DNA of 64,000 nucleotides from Streptomyces mashuensis (GTDB lineage: Bacteria > Actinomycetota > Actinomycetes > Streptomycetales > Streptomycetaceae). Below the pieces are notes generated by a model. That model worked only from the letters and a program-made list of their open reading frames with translations. It was not told where the DNA came from and did no database searches. Shown one piece after another: positions 54,898 to 63,374 of this stretch; position 1 is the stretch's first letter, and every line of letters starts with the position of its first letter. The position numbers were made by a program, and so were the translations under genes. The stretch spans positions 62,001 to 126,000 of the forward strand of contig NZ_BNBD01000006.1 in the NCBI RefSeq assembly GCF_014654785.1. The letters are read 5' to 3'.

Positions 54898-56475
54898 ATG
54901 GTCGTGACCATGACGACGCACGCCGGCCCGGCCCTCGCCGGGCGCAGGGAGTGGACGGCCTTCACCGTCCTCCTCCTGCCGCTTCTCCTGGTCTCCATGG
55001 ACGTCTCCGTCCTCTTCTTCGCGATCCCCTCCATCAGCGAATCGCTGCACGTCACCGGCGCGCAGCAGCTGTGGATCTTCGACATCTACGCGTTCGCGCT
55101 GTCCGGGCTGCTGATCACCATGGGCTCGCTGGGCGACCGCATCGGCCGCCGCAAGCTGCTGCTCGCCGGTGCCGCGGCGTTCGGTGCGGCCTCGGTCGCC
55201 GCGGCGTACGCGCCGAACGCGCCGATGCTCATCGCGGCCCGCGCCGTGCTCGGCATCGGCGGCGCCACGCTGATGCCCAGCACGATGGCGCTGGTCCGCG
55301 AGATGTTCCGGGACGACCGGCAGCGGTCCAAGGCCATCGGCATCTGGTCCGGCGTCATGGCCGGCGGCATCGCCCTGGGTTCCGTGCTGGGCGGCCTGCT
55401 GCTGGAGCACTTCTGGTGGGGCTCGGTCTTCCTCGTCAACGTGCCGGCCATGGCCCTGCTGCTGGTGCTCGCCCCGTTCCTCGTGCCCGAGTCGAAGAAC
55501 CCGGCGCCGGGCCGCTTCGACCTGCTGTCCGTGCCGCTGTCGATGGCGGCGGTGCTGCCGGTGACGTACGGCATGAAGCGGATCGCCGCGGACAACGCGG
55601 TGGACGCCGTCGCGGCCGGGACCATCGCCGCCGGCCTGCTCGTCGGCTGGGTCTTCGTCCGCCGGCAGCGCCGCCACCCGCACGCGCTGCTCGGCCGGGA
55701 CCTGTTCCGGCACCGCCTCTTCGGCGCCGGCATCACCGTCAACACGATCGCCGCCTTCGGCATGATGGGGTCCAGCTTCTTCACCACGCAGTACCTCCAG
55801 GGCGTCCTCGGCAAGGGCCCGCTGGAGGCGGCGCTGTGGAGCATCGCGCCGTCCGTGGCCATCGGCACGGCCGGCCCGGTGGCGACCGCCGTCGCCCAGC
55901 GCGTGCAGAAGGCGTACGTCATCGCCGCCGGCTTCGTCGTCGCGGCCGCCGGCTTCGGCCTGCTGGCCCTGGCCGGGCCGGACGACCTGTGGACCACGCT
56001 GATCGCGGCGGCCGTCGTGGGCTGCGGCATCATCACTGTCATGGCGCTGGTCTCCGACCTCGCCCTGAGCACGACGCCGGTGGCCAAGGCCGGCACGGCC
56101 GCGTCCCTGCTGGAGTCGGGCCAGGAGTTCGGCGGCGCGCTGGGCATGGCCGTCTTCGGCTCCGTCGGCACGGCGGTCTACCGCGCCGACGTCCCGCCCG
56201 CCCTCCCCGCGGACCTGCCGCGCCCGGCCGCCGACGCGGCGGCCGAAACGCTCGGCCAGGCGGTCGGCGCGGCCCGCGCCCTGCCCGGCACCCTGGCCGA
56301 CACGGTCCTCACGGCGGCCCGCGACGCCTTCGTGCACGGGATGCACGTGGCGGCGGTGGCCGGCGGGGTGGTCTTCCTCCTGGCGTCGGCCCTGGCGGCC
56401 AGGACCCTGCGGACGAGCGAGCGGCGGGCCGACGCGACGACGGAGCCGAGGGAACCGGCGGGCGTGACCCGCTGA
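54898..56475 (+). CDS. MFS exporter, DHA2 (14-TM drug resistance) family
   Basis: A 525-residue efflux protein of the SmvA/QacA type. N-terminal LLLPLLLVSMDVSVLFFAIP carries the MDxSxxxxA-like motif D1, followed by GDRIGRRKLLL (motif A) and GVMAGGIALGSVLGGLLLEHF (motif C of antiporters). Starts at the ATG at 54898, or at the in-frame ATG at 54910 if the transcript begins beyond the operator. It would expel cationic dyes, antiseptics or antibiotics using the proton gradient. Confidence 0.9.
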   Translation: MVVTMTTHAGPALAGRREWTAFTVLLLPLLLVSMDVSVLFFAIPSISESLHVTGAQQLWIFDIYAFALSGLLITMGSLGDRIGRRKLLLAGAAAFGAASVAAAYAPNAPMLIAARAVLGIGGATLMPSTMALVREMFRDDRQRSKAIGIWSGVMAGGIALGSVLGGLLLEHFWWGSVFLVNVPAMALLLVLAPFLVPESKNPAPGRFDLLSVPLSMAAVLPVTYGMKRIAADNAVDAVAAGTIAAGLLVGWVFVRRQRRHPHALLGRDLFRHRLFGAGITVNTIAAFGMMGSSFFTTQYLQGVLGKGPLEAALWSIAPSVAIGTAGPVATAVAQRVQKAYVIAAGFVVAAAGFGLLALAGPDDLWTTLIAAAVVGCGIITVMALVSDLALSTTPVAKAGTAASLLESGQEFGGALGMAVFGSVGTAVYRADVPPALPADLPRPAADAAAETLGQAVGAARALPGTLADTVLTAARDAFVHGMHVAAVAGGVVFLLASALAARTLRTSERRADATTEPREPAGVTR

Positions 56476-56491
56476 ACGGGCGGTACGAGCA

Positions 56492-56518
56492 GGTGCCGCC
56501 GTCTCACCCGGCGGCACC
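56492..56518. terminator. Hairpin between exporter and GntR-TetR gene
   Basis: GGTGCCGCCG / CGGCGGCACC, 7-nt loop, overlapping the last codons of the convergent regulator gene. Likely stops transcription from the exporter. Confidence 0.6.
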
Positions 56519-57208
56519 GCCGTCCCCGCCGTGCCCGTGCGCCCCGCAGCCCACCAGCCGTTCCAGGCCGAACTCCAGCGCCCCCTCCAGGCCCGCCGGT
56601 TCCGCCCCCTCCCCCAGACGCAGGGCCAGACCGCGCAGCAGCGCCGTGACCGAGGCCGTCAGGGGGGTGTCGTCCGACGGTGGAGGCGTCGCCACCAGCC
56701 AAGGGTGACGGCGGTAGAGCTCCCATTGCCGGCGGGCCACCGCCCCCGGGCACGCGGCGCGGTCGGGCGCCTCGGCGCGAACCGTCTCCGCCATCAGCAC
56801 CAGCAGCCCCGCCTTCCCCGGCACATGGCGGTACAGCATCATCGTCGGCACGCCCAGCGCCGCCGCCAGCGACCGCATCGACAGGGCCGCCGAACCGCGC
56901 GCGTCGGCGATCGCGATCGCCGTCCGCACCACCTGCTCCCGGGTCAGCGCCACCCGCGCCCGGGGCCGCCGGCCGCGGCGCGGCGCACCGTCCGTGGCCA
57001 CCAGCGTGCCGACCCCCGGCACCGTGCGAACCAGACCCTCCTCCCGGAGGACCGCCAGGGCCCTGCCGGCCGTGGCCATGGCCACGCCCCACTCCTGCGT
57101 GATGCGGCGCGTGGACGGGACCTTCTCCCCCGGCCCGAGCTCGCCCGAGGCGATACGGGCACGTAACTCCGCGGCGATGCGCAGATAGTCCATAGCGGGT
57201 AGTTTCAT
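56504..57208 (-). CDS. GntR-TetR hybrid transcriptional regulator
   Basis: A 234-residue protein with two DNA-binding heads. Residues 1-75 are a GntR winged helix (LRARIASGELGPGEKVPST, then LREEGLVRTVPGVGTLV). Residues about 85-140 are a TetR helix-turn-helix (SMRSLAAALGVPTMMLYRHV). The C-terminal TetR effector domain is short. Divergent from yjdF across 122 bp. Target unknown; the unusual pairing may allow bipartite operator recognition. Confidence 0.85.
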   Translation of the reverse strand: MKLPAMDYLRIAAELRARIASGELGPGEKVPSTRRITQEWGVAMATAGRALAVLREEGLVRTVPGVGTLVATDGAPRRGRRPRARVALTREQVVRTAIAIADARGSAALSMRSLAAALGVPTMMLYRHVPGKAGLLVLMAETVRAEAPDRAACPGAVARRQWELYRRHPWLVATPPPSDDTPLTASVTALLRGLALRLGEGAEPAGLEGALEFGLERLVGCGAHGHGGDGGAAG

Positions 57209-57330
57209 GGCGGGACGAACGAAAACACAGCCCCGGTCGGTAGTCCGGGCGCCCGCGGTCCCCGCGGGTCAGTAACCTCCCTCCCAGGGTGTCCGGTTCG
57301 TCCCTCCGCACCACAACCATGGGAGGAACG

Positions 57331-57756
57331 ATGCCGAGCACGTTCAGCGTGTTCTTCGACGACCCCTTCTGGGTCGGCGTCCTGGAGGTCCACGACGGCG
57401 ACGGCGTCCGCGCGGCGCGGCACGTCTTCGGCGGCGAACCGACGGGGCCCGAGCTGGAGGAGTTCGTCCGGCGGGACTTCGGCCCGCTGCTCGACACCGC
57501 GCTCGCCGCGCCGGTGGTCACCGCGGACCGCGTGCCGCGGCCCCGCCGGGGGAACGCCAAGCGGGCGGCGCGTGCCGCCGCCCGCGAGCAGGCGGGACGG
57601 CCGGTGACGACCGCCGCGCAGGACGCGCTGCGGGAGGCGTTCGAGCGGACGACGTCGGAGAACCGCGCGGCGGCCAAGCGACGGCAGGCAGCGGAGGCGG
57701 AACAGCGGCGCGCACTGGCCCGTGCCAAGGCACGGGCCCGGCACCGCGGGCGGTGA
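57331..57756 (+). CDS. YjdF-family protein (DUF2992)
   Basis: A 141-residue protein starting MPSTFSVFFDDPFWVGVLE, with GVRAARHVFGGEPTGPELEEF, and a long charged C-terminal helix rich in Arg, Ala and Glu (KRQAAEAEQRRALARAKARA). The family is a putative RNA-binding protein, in Firmicutes controlled by the yjdF riboswitch that binds azaaromatics; no such riboswitch is evident in the short gap upstream. ATG with GGGAGG just before. Divergent from the GntR-TetR regulator. Confidence 0.82.
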   Translation: MPSTFSVFFDDPFWVGVLEVHDGDGVRAARHVFGGEPTGPELEEFVRRDFGPLLDTALAAPVVTADRVPRPRRGNAKRAARAAAREQAGRPVTTAAQDALREAFERTTSENRAAAKRRQAAEAEQRRALARAKARARHRGR

Positions 57757-57770
57757 CGTACCGTTCGTGG

Positions 57771-57816
57771 AACAGCACGGCGGCCGGGACCCTCGGGTCC
57801 CGGCCGCCGTGCTGTT
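57771..57816. terminator. Bidirectional terminator between yjdF and serA
   Basis: A 22-bp perfect stem (AACAGCACGGCGGCCGGGAC plus CC, with its complement) and a 2-4 nt loop between the convergent genes, the strongest hairpin in the window. Confidence 0.92.
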
Positions 57817-57827
57817 CGCCGGTCGGC

Positions 57828-59429
57828 TCAGGTCAGGTCGACCGCACGGGCGTACGCCGCACCGATCTCGGCGGCGATCTCCGCCAGCACCGGCGCCGGC
57901 ACGGCCTCGTCGACGGTGAGGGCGACCAGCGCCTCGCCCGCCTCGACCGTCCGCGACACCTGCATCCCGGCGATGTTGATGCCCGCGGCGCCCAGGACGC
58001 GGCCGATCGTGCCGACGACGCCCGGCCGGTCGGCGTAGCGCAGGAACGCCATGTGCTCGGCCAGGGCCAGGTCCACGTCGTGGTCGCCGACGGCGACGAT
58101 CTTCTGCAGGTGCTTGGGGCCGGCCAGGGTGCCGGAGACGGCGACCTCGCCGCCGGCGGCGAGCGTGCCGCGGACGGTGACCACGTTGCGGTGGTCGGGG
58201 GACTCCGAGCCGGTGGTGAGCCGTACCTCCACGCCGCGCTCCTGGGCGAACAGGGGGGCGTTGACGTACGACACCGTCTCGTCGACGACGTCCTCGAAGA
58301 CGCCCTTGAGCGCGGAGAGTTCGAGCACCTTCACGTCGTGCTGGGTGAGCTCGCCGTACACCTCGACGTCCAGCCGCACCGCGACCTCGCCGGCCAGCGC
58401 GGTGAAGATCCGGCCCAGCTTCTCGGCCAGCGGCAGCGCAGGCTTGACGTCCTCGGCGATGACACCGCCCTGCACGTTGACCGCGTCGGGCACCAGCTCA
58501 CCGGCCAGCGCGAGCCGCACCGACCGGGCGACCGCGAGGCCCGCCTTCTCCTGCGCCTCGCCGGTGGAGGCGCCCAGGTGCGGGGTGGCGACCACATTGT
58601 CGAACTCGAAGAGCGGCGAGTCGGTGCACGGCTCGACGGCGTAGACGTCGAGGCCGGCGCCGGCGACCCGGCCCTCCTTGAGCGCGGCGGCGAGCGCCTC
58701 CTCGTCCACGATGCCGCCGCGGGCGGCGTTGACGATGCGGACGGCCGGCTTGACCTTGCGCAGCGCCTCGTCGCCGATGAGGCCGACCGTCTCGGGGGTC
58801 TTCGGCAGGTGGACGGTGATGAAGTCGGAGGCCGCCAGCAGCTCGTCCAGCGTCACCAGCCGCACGCCCATCTGCGCGGCGCGGGCGGGCTGCACGTACG
58901 GGTCGTACGCGACGATCTTCATGCCGAAGGCCGCCATGCGCTGGGCGACGAGCACGCCGATGCGGCCCAGGCCCACCACGCCGAGGGTCTTCTCGGACAG
59001 CTCCACGCCGGTGTACTTCGACCGCTTCCACTCGCCGCGCTTGAGGGCGGCGTCGGCCTGCGGGATGTTGCGGGCGGTGGCGATCAGCAGGCCGCAGGCC
59101 AGCTCGGCGGCGGTGACGATGTTGGAGGTGGGGGCGTTGACGACCATCACGCCGGCCTTGGTGGCGGCGGCCACGTCGACGTTGTCCAGGCCCACGCCGG
59201 CCCGCGCGACCACCCGCAGCCGTTTGGCGGCGGCGATGGCCTCGGCGTCGATGCGCGTGGCCGAGCGCACCAGGACCGCGTCGACGTCGGCGATCGCGGG
59301 GAGCAGCGCGGTGCGGTCGGCGCCGTCGCAGTGCCGGATCTCGAAGTCGGGGCCGAGGGCGTCCACGGTGGCGGGCGAGAGTTCTTCGGCGATGAGTACG
59401 ACGGGCTTGCGAGGCGAAGCAGTGCTCAC
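57828..59429 (-). CDS. serA: D-3-phosphoglycerate dehydrogenase
   Basis: The first enzyme of serine synthesis, 533 residues, the long actinobacterial type. The NAD-binding domain has GVVGLGRIGVLVAQRM, the substrate/catalytic arginine lies in RIVNAARGGIVDEEAL, and the catalytic histidine in VVATPHLGASTGEAQ. Residues about 315-450 form the intervening domain and about 455-533 an ACT domain (FLRYADRPGVVGTIGRVLG), which gives serine feedback in homologues. GTG start with GAGGAC upstream. It lies downstream of ilvBNC but separated from it by a terminator. Confidence 0.96.
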   Translation of the reverse strand: MSTASPRKPVVLIAEELSPATVDALGPDFEIRHCDGADRTALLPAIADVDAVLVRSATRIDAEAIAAAKRLRVVARAGVGLDNVDVAAATKAGVMVVNAPTSNIVTAAELACGLLIATARNIPQADAALKRGEWKRSKYTGVELSEKTLGVVGLGRIGVLVAQRMAAFGMKIVAYDPYVQPARAAQMGVRLVTLDELLAASDFITVHLPKTPETVGLIGDEALRKVKPAVRIVNAARGGIVDEEALAAALKEGRVAGAGLDVYAVEPCTDSPLFEFDNVVATPHLGASTGEAQEKAGLAVARSVRLALAGELVPDAVNVQGGVIAEDVKPALPLAEKLGRIFTALAGEVAVRLDVEVYGELTQHDVKVLELSALKGVFEDVVDETVSYVNAPLFAQERGVEVRLTTGSESPDHRNVVTVRGTLAAGGEVAVSGTLAGPKHLQKIVAVGDHDVDLALAEHMAFLRYADRPGVVGTIGRVLGAAGINIAGMQVSRTVEAGEALVALTVDEAVPAPVLAEIAAEIGAAYARAVDLT

Positions 59430-59583
59430 GTGGTTCAGTCCTCTACTGTCCTTCGCCGACGGCCGTCCCGACGGCCGAAGGCGGTGAAGGGGGGCAGCCG
59501 CGTGGAAGACGCACGACGCTGTGAGCCTGACGCGTATGTGCTCCGCAGTGTAACGGCGCCCGGGAGCGCGTGGGGAGGGAACG

Positions 59584-59619
59584 CCCGCGGGGCCGCGGCG
59601 GATGCCGCGGCCCCGCGGG
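59584..59619 (-). terminator. ilvBNC terminator
   Basis: A 16-bp perfect stem CCCGCGGGGCCGCGGC and complement with a GGAT loop, eight bases after the ilvC stop. Confidence 0.9.
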
Positions 59620-59626
59620 CGGGAGC

Positions 59627-60628
<1,002 letters not shown>

Positions 60629-60721
60629 GTGGGATATCTCCTTGTTTCCGGTCGTTCCGGTGTGGGTCCCACCGTATGACGGGCGGGACGGGTGGGGTTC
60701 GGGTGGTCTGCGGTCCGGCCG

Positions 60722-61246
60722 TCAGGCCGAGCGGTCGAGCGCGCGCAGGCTGCGGTCGGTGATGGAGCGGGCGCCGCGTCCTATGGCGATCGTGCCGGAC
60801 TGCACCAGTTCCTTGATGCCGAACGGCTCGAGCATCCTCAGCATGGCGCCGAGCTTGTCGCCGCTGCCGGTGGCCTCGATGGTGACGGCCTCGGGGGCGA
60901 CGTCGACGGTCTTGGCGCGGAAGAGCTGGACGATCTCCACGATCTGGGAGCGGGTCTCGTTGTCGGCGCGCACCTTCACGAGGACGAGCTCGCGCTGGAC
61001 CGCGGCGCTCTCCTCCAGCTCGACGATCTTCAGCACGTTGACGAGCTTGTTGAGCTGCTTGGTGACCTGCTCCAGGGGGAGCGTCTCGACGTTGACGACG
61101 ATGGTGATGCGTGAGATGTCGGGGTGCTCGGTCACGCCGACGGCGAGCGAGTCGATGTTGAAGCCGCGCCGGGAGAACAGTGCGGCGACCCGGGCGAGGA
61201 TGCCGGGGGTGTTCTCCACCAGGACGGAGAGCGTGTGCTTGGTCAT
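60722..61246 (-). CDS. ilvN: Acetolactate synthase small (regulatory) subunit
   Basis: A 174-residue regulatory subunit with an N-terminal ACT domain, TLSVLVENTPGILARVAALF, binding site for valine, and the C-terminal domain AMLRMLEPFGIKELVQSGTI. It binds IlvB and confers feedback inhibition. Begins 40 bp after ilvB. Confidence 0.96.
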   Translation of the reverse strand: MTKHTLSVLVENTPGILARVAALFSRRGFNIDSLAVGVTEHPDISRITIVVNVETLPLEQVTKQLNKLVNVLKIVELEESAAVQRELVLVKVRADNETRSQIVEIVQLFRAKTVDVAPEAVTIEATGSGDKLGAMLRMLEPFGIKELVQSGTIAIGRGARSITDRSLRALDRSA

Positions 61247-61286
61247 GGCCCTTGGCCTTCTTCCCTCTCGGTCTCGTGCTGCGGCG

Positions 61287-63149
61287 TCAGTCGGCGTCGA
61301 TGCCGTCGAAGTCCGGGCGCACGCCGCGGGCCGCGAAGATCTCGTCGTTGGAGGTGCCGGCGGCGACCATGGGCCAGACCATGGCGTCCTGGTGGACGAT
61401 GAAGTCCACGACGACGGGCCGGTCGTTGATGGCGTTGGCCTCGGCGATGACCTTGTCCAGGTCGGCGGGGTCCTCGCAGCGCAGGCCCACGCAGCCCATG
61501 GCCTCGGCGAGCTTGACGAAGTCGGGGACGCGGGTGCCGGCGGCGGGGGCGGGGGTGCCGTGGTCCCCGGGGCCGGAGTGCAGGACGGTGTTGGAGTACC
61601 GCTGGTCGTAGAAGAGCGTCTGCCACTGGCGGACCATGCCCAGGGCGCCGTTGTTGATGATGGCGACCTTGACGGGCAGGTTGTTGAGTGCGCAGGTGAC
61701 CAGCTCCTGGTTGGTCATCTGGAAGCAGCCGTCGCCGTCCACGGCCCACACGGTGCGCTCGGGGGCGCCGGCCTTGGCGCCCATGGCGGCGGGCACGGCG
61801 TAGCCCATGGTGCCGGCGCCGCCGGAGTTGAGCCAGGTGCGGGGGCGTTCGTAGCCGATGAAGTGGGCGGCCCACATCTGGTGCTGGCCGACGCCGGCGG
61901 TCCAGATGGTGTCCTCGGGGGCGAGCTGTCCCAGGCGCTGGATGACGCGCTGCGGGGAGAGGCTGCCGTCCTCGGGGTCGTCGTAGCCGAGGGGGTAGGT
62001 GGCGCGCCAGCGGTCGAGGTCCGCCCACCACTCGGTGTAGTCGCCGCGGTGGCCCTCGGCGTGCTCGGCCTGGACGGCGACGATGAGGTCGGCCAGGACC
62101 TCGCGGGCGTCGCCGACGATCGGCACGTCGGCGGTGCGGTTCTTGCCGATCTCGGCGGGGTCGATGTCGGCGTGGACGATCTTTGCGTGCGGGGCGAAGG
62201 ACTCGAGCCGGCCGGTGACGCGGTCGTCGAAGCGGGCGCCGAGGGCGACGATGAGGTCGGCCTTCTGGAGCGAGGTGACGGCGGCGACGGAGCCGTGCAT
62301 GCCGGGCATGCCCAGGTGCTGCGGGTGGCTGTCGGGGAAGGCGCCGAGGGCCATCAGGGTGGTGGTGACGGGGGCGCCGGTGAGCTCGGCGAAGACCTTG
62401 AGCTCGGCGGTGGCGTCGGCCTTGAGCACGCCGCCGCCGACGTAGAGCACCGGGCGCCGGGACTGGGTGATGAGCCGGGCGGCCTCGCGGATCTGCTTGG
62501 AGTGCGGCTTGGTGACGGGCCGGTAGCCGGGCAGGTCGGTGTGCGGCGGCCAGGAGAAGGTGGTCATCGACTGGAGGGCGTCCTTGGCGATGTCCACCAG
62601 CACCGGGCCGGGCCGGCCGGTGGAGGCGACGTGGAAGGCCTCGGCGATCGTCCGGGGGATCTCGGCGGCGTCGGTGACCAGCCAGTTGTGCTTGGTGATC
62701 GGCATGGTGATGCCGCAGATGTCCGCCTCCTGGAAGGCGTCCGTGCCGATCGACTTGGAGGCGACCTGGCCGGTGATGGCCACCAGGGGGACGGAGTCCA
62801 TGTGCGCGTCGGCGATGGGCGTGACCAGGTTGGTGGCGCCGGGGCCGGAGGTGGCCATGCAGACGCCGACCTTGCCGGTGGCCTGGGCGTAGCCGGTGGC
62901 CGCGTGGCCGGCGCCCTGCTCGTGGCGGACGAGGACGTGGCGGACCTTCGAGGAGTCCATCAGGGGGTCGTAGGCCGGGAGGATCGCACCACCGGGGATG
63001 CCGAAGACGATCTCCGCCCCCACCTCCTCCAGGGAGCGGATGAGGGACTGCGCGCCGGTGACGTGCTCGACGGGGGAGGGTGTCTGGGCGCCGCTGCGGG
63101 GCCGCGGCTGCGGATGATGGGCCCCGGTGGCCTGCTCTGTCATCGACAT
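61287..63149 (-). CDS. ilvB: Acetolactate synthase large (catalytic) subunit
   Basis: A ThDP-dependent enzyme of 620 residues making acetolactate or acetohydroxybutyrate. The cofactor glutamate lies in LVRHEQGAGHAATGYAQATG. Other signs are GPGATNLVTPIADAH, the FAD-site ALGARFDDRVTGRL and the ThDP-magnesium motif DGDGCFQMTNQEL. Two in-frame ATGs at 63147-63149 and 63141-63143 are both possible starts. Preceded by a leader peptide and attenuator, so amino-acid supply controls transcription. Confidence 0.97.
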   Translation of the reverse strand: MSMTEQATGAHHPQPRPRSGAQTPSPVEHVTGAQSLIRSLEEVGAEIVFGIPGGAILPAYDPLMDSSKVRHVLVRHEQGAGHAATGYAQATGKVGVCMATSGPGATNLVTPIADAHMDSVPLVAITGQVASKSIGTDAFQEADICGITMPITKHNWLVTDAAEIPRTIAEAFHVASTGRPGPVLVDIAKDALQSMTTFSWPPHTDLPGYRPVTKPHSKQIREAARLITQSRRPVLYVGGGVLKADATAELKVFAELTGAPVTTTLMALGAFPDSHPQHLGMPGMHGSVAAVTSLQKADLIVALGARFDDRVTGRLESFAPHAKIVHADIDPAEIGKNRTADVPIVGDAREVLADLIVAVQAEHAEGHRGDYTEWWADLDRWRATYPLGYDDPEDGSLSPQRVIQRLGQLAPEDTIWTAGVGQHQMWAAHFIGYERPRTWLNSGGAGTMGYAVPAAMGAKAGAPERTVWAVDGDGCFQMTNQELVTCALNNLPVKVAIINNGALGMVRQWQTLFYDQRYSNTVLHSGPGDHGTPAPAAGTRVPDFVKLAEAMGCVGLRCEDPADLDKVIAEANAINDRPVVVDFIVHQDAMVWPMVAAGTSNDEIFAARGVRPDFDGIDAD

Positions 63150-63223
63150 TCTCTTCTCGAAGGATGGTCCGGGTGGGACGGAATCGGCGGGGTTCCGGGC
63201 GGCGGGACCCGGGTCCGGGAAAC

Positions 63224-63257
63224 AAAAAACCCCTCGTGCCGGGAGGCAAGCGAGGGG
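63224..63257 (-). terminator. ilvB attenuator terminator
   Basis: On the minus strand CCCCTCG and CGAGGGG pair, with a small inner GCC/GGC, followed by TTTTTTG. It lies 43 bp after the leader peptide stop and 75 bp before ilvB, the classic place for a ribosome-controlled attenuator. Confidence 0.88.
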
Positions 63258-63299
63258 AGCGCGCCGGGGAGGTCAGCGGGGCCGGTCGTACGGCCCGCT

Positions 63300-63341
63300 T
63301 CAGCCGACGCGCTGTCCAAGTACGAGAATTCGGGTGCGCAT
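63300..63341 (-). CDS. ilvB leader peptide MRTRILVLGQRVG
   Basis: A 13-codon frame with GGAGGGAGGG upstream and consecutive Ile-Leu-Val-Leu codons (ATT CTC GTA CTT). Ribosome stalling at these codons when branched-chain aminoacyl-tRNA is scarce should prevent formation of the terminator at 63224-63257. This attenuation is a known feature of actinobacterial ilvB operons. Confidence 0.9.
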   Translation of the reverse strand: MRTRILVLGQRVG

Positions 63342-63374
63342 GGCATCGACCCTCCCTCCGGCGGACATCCAGTG

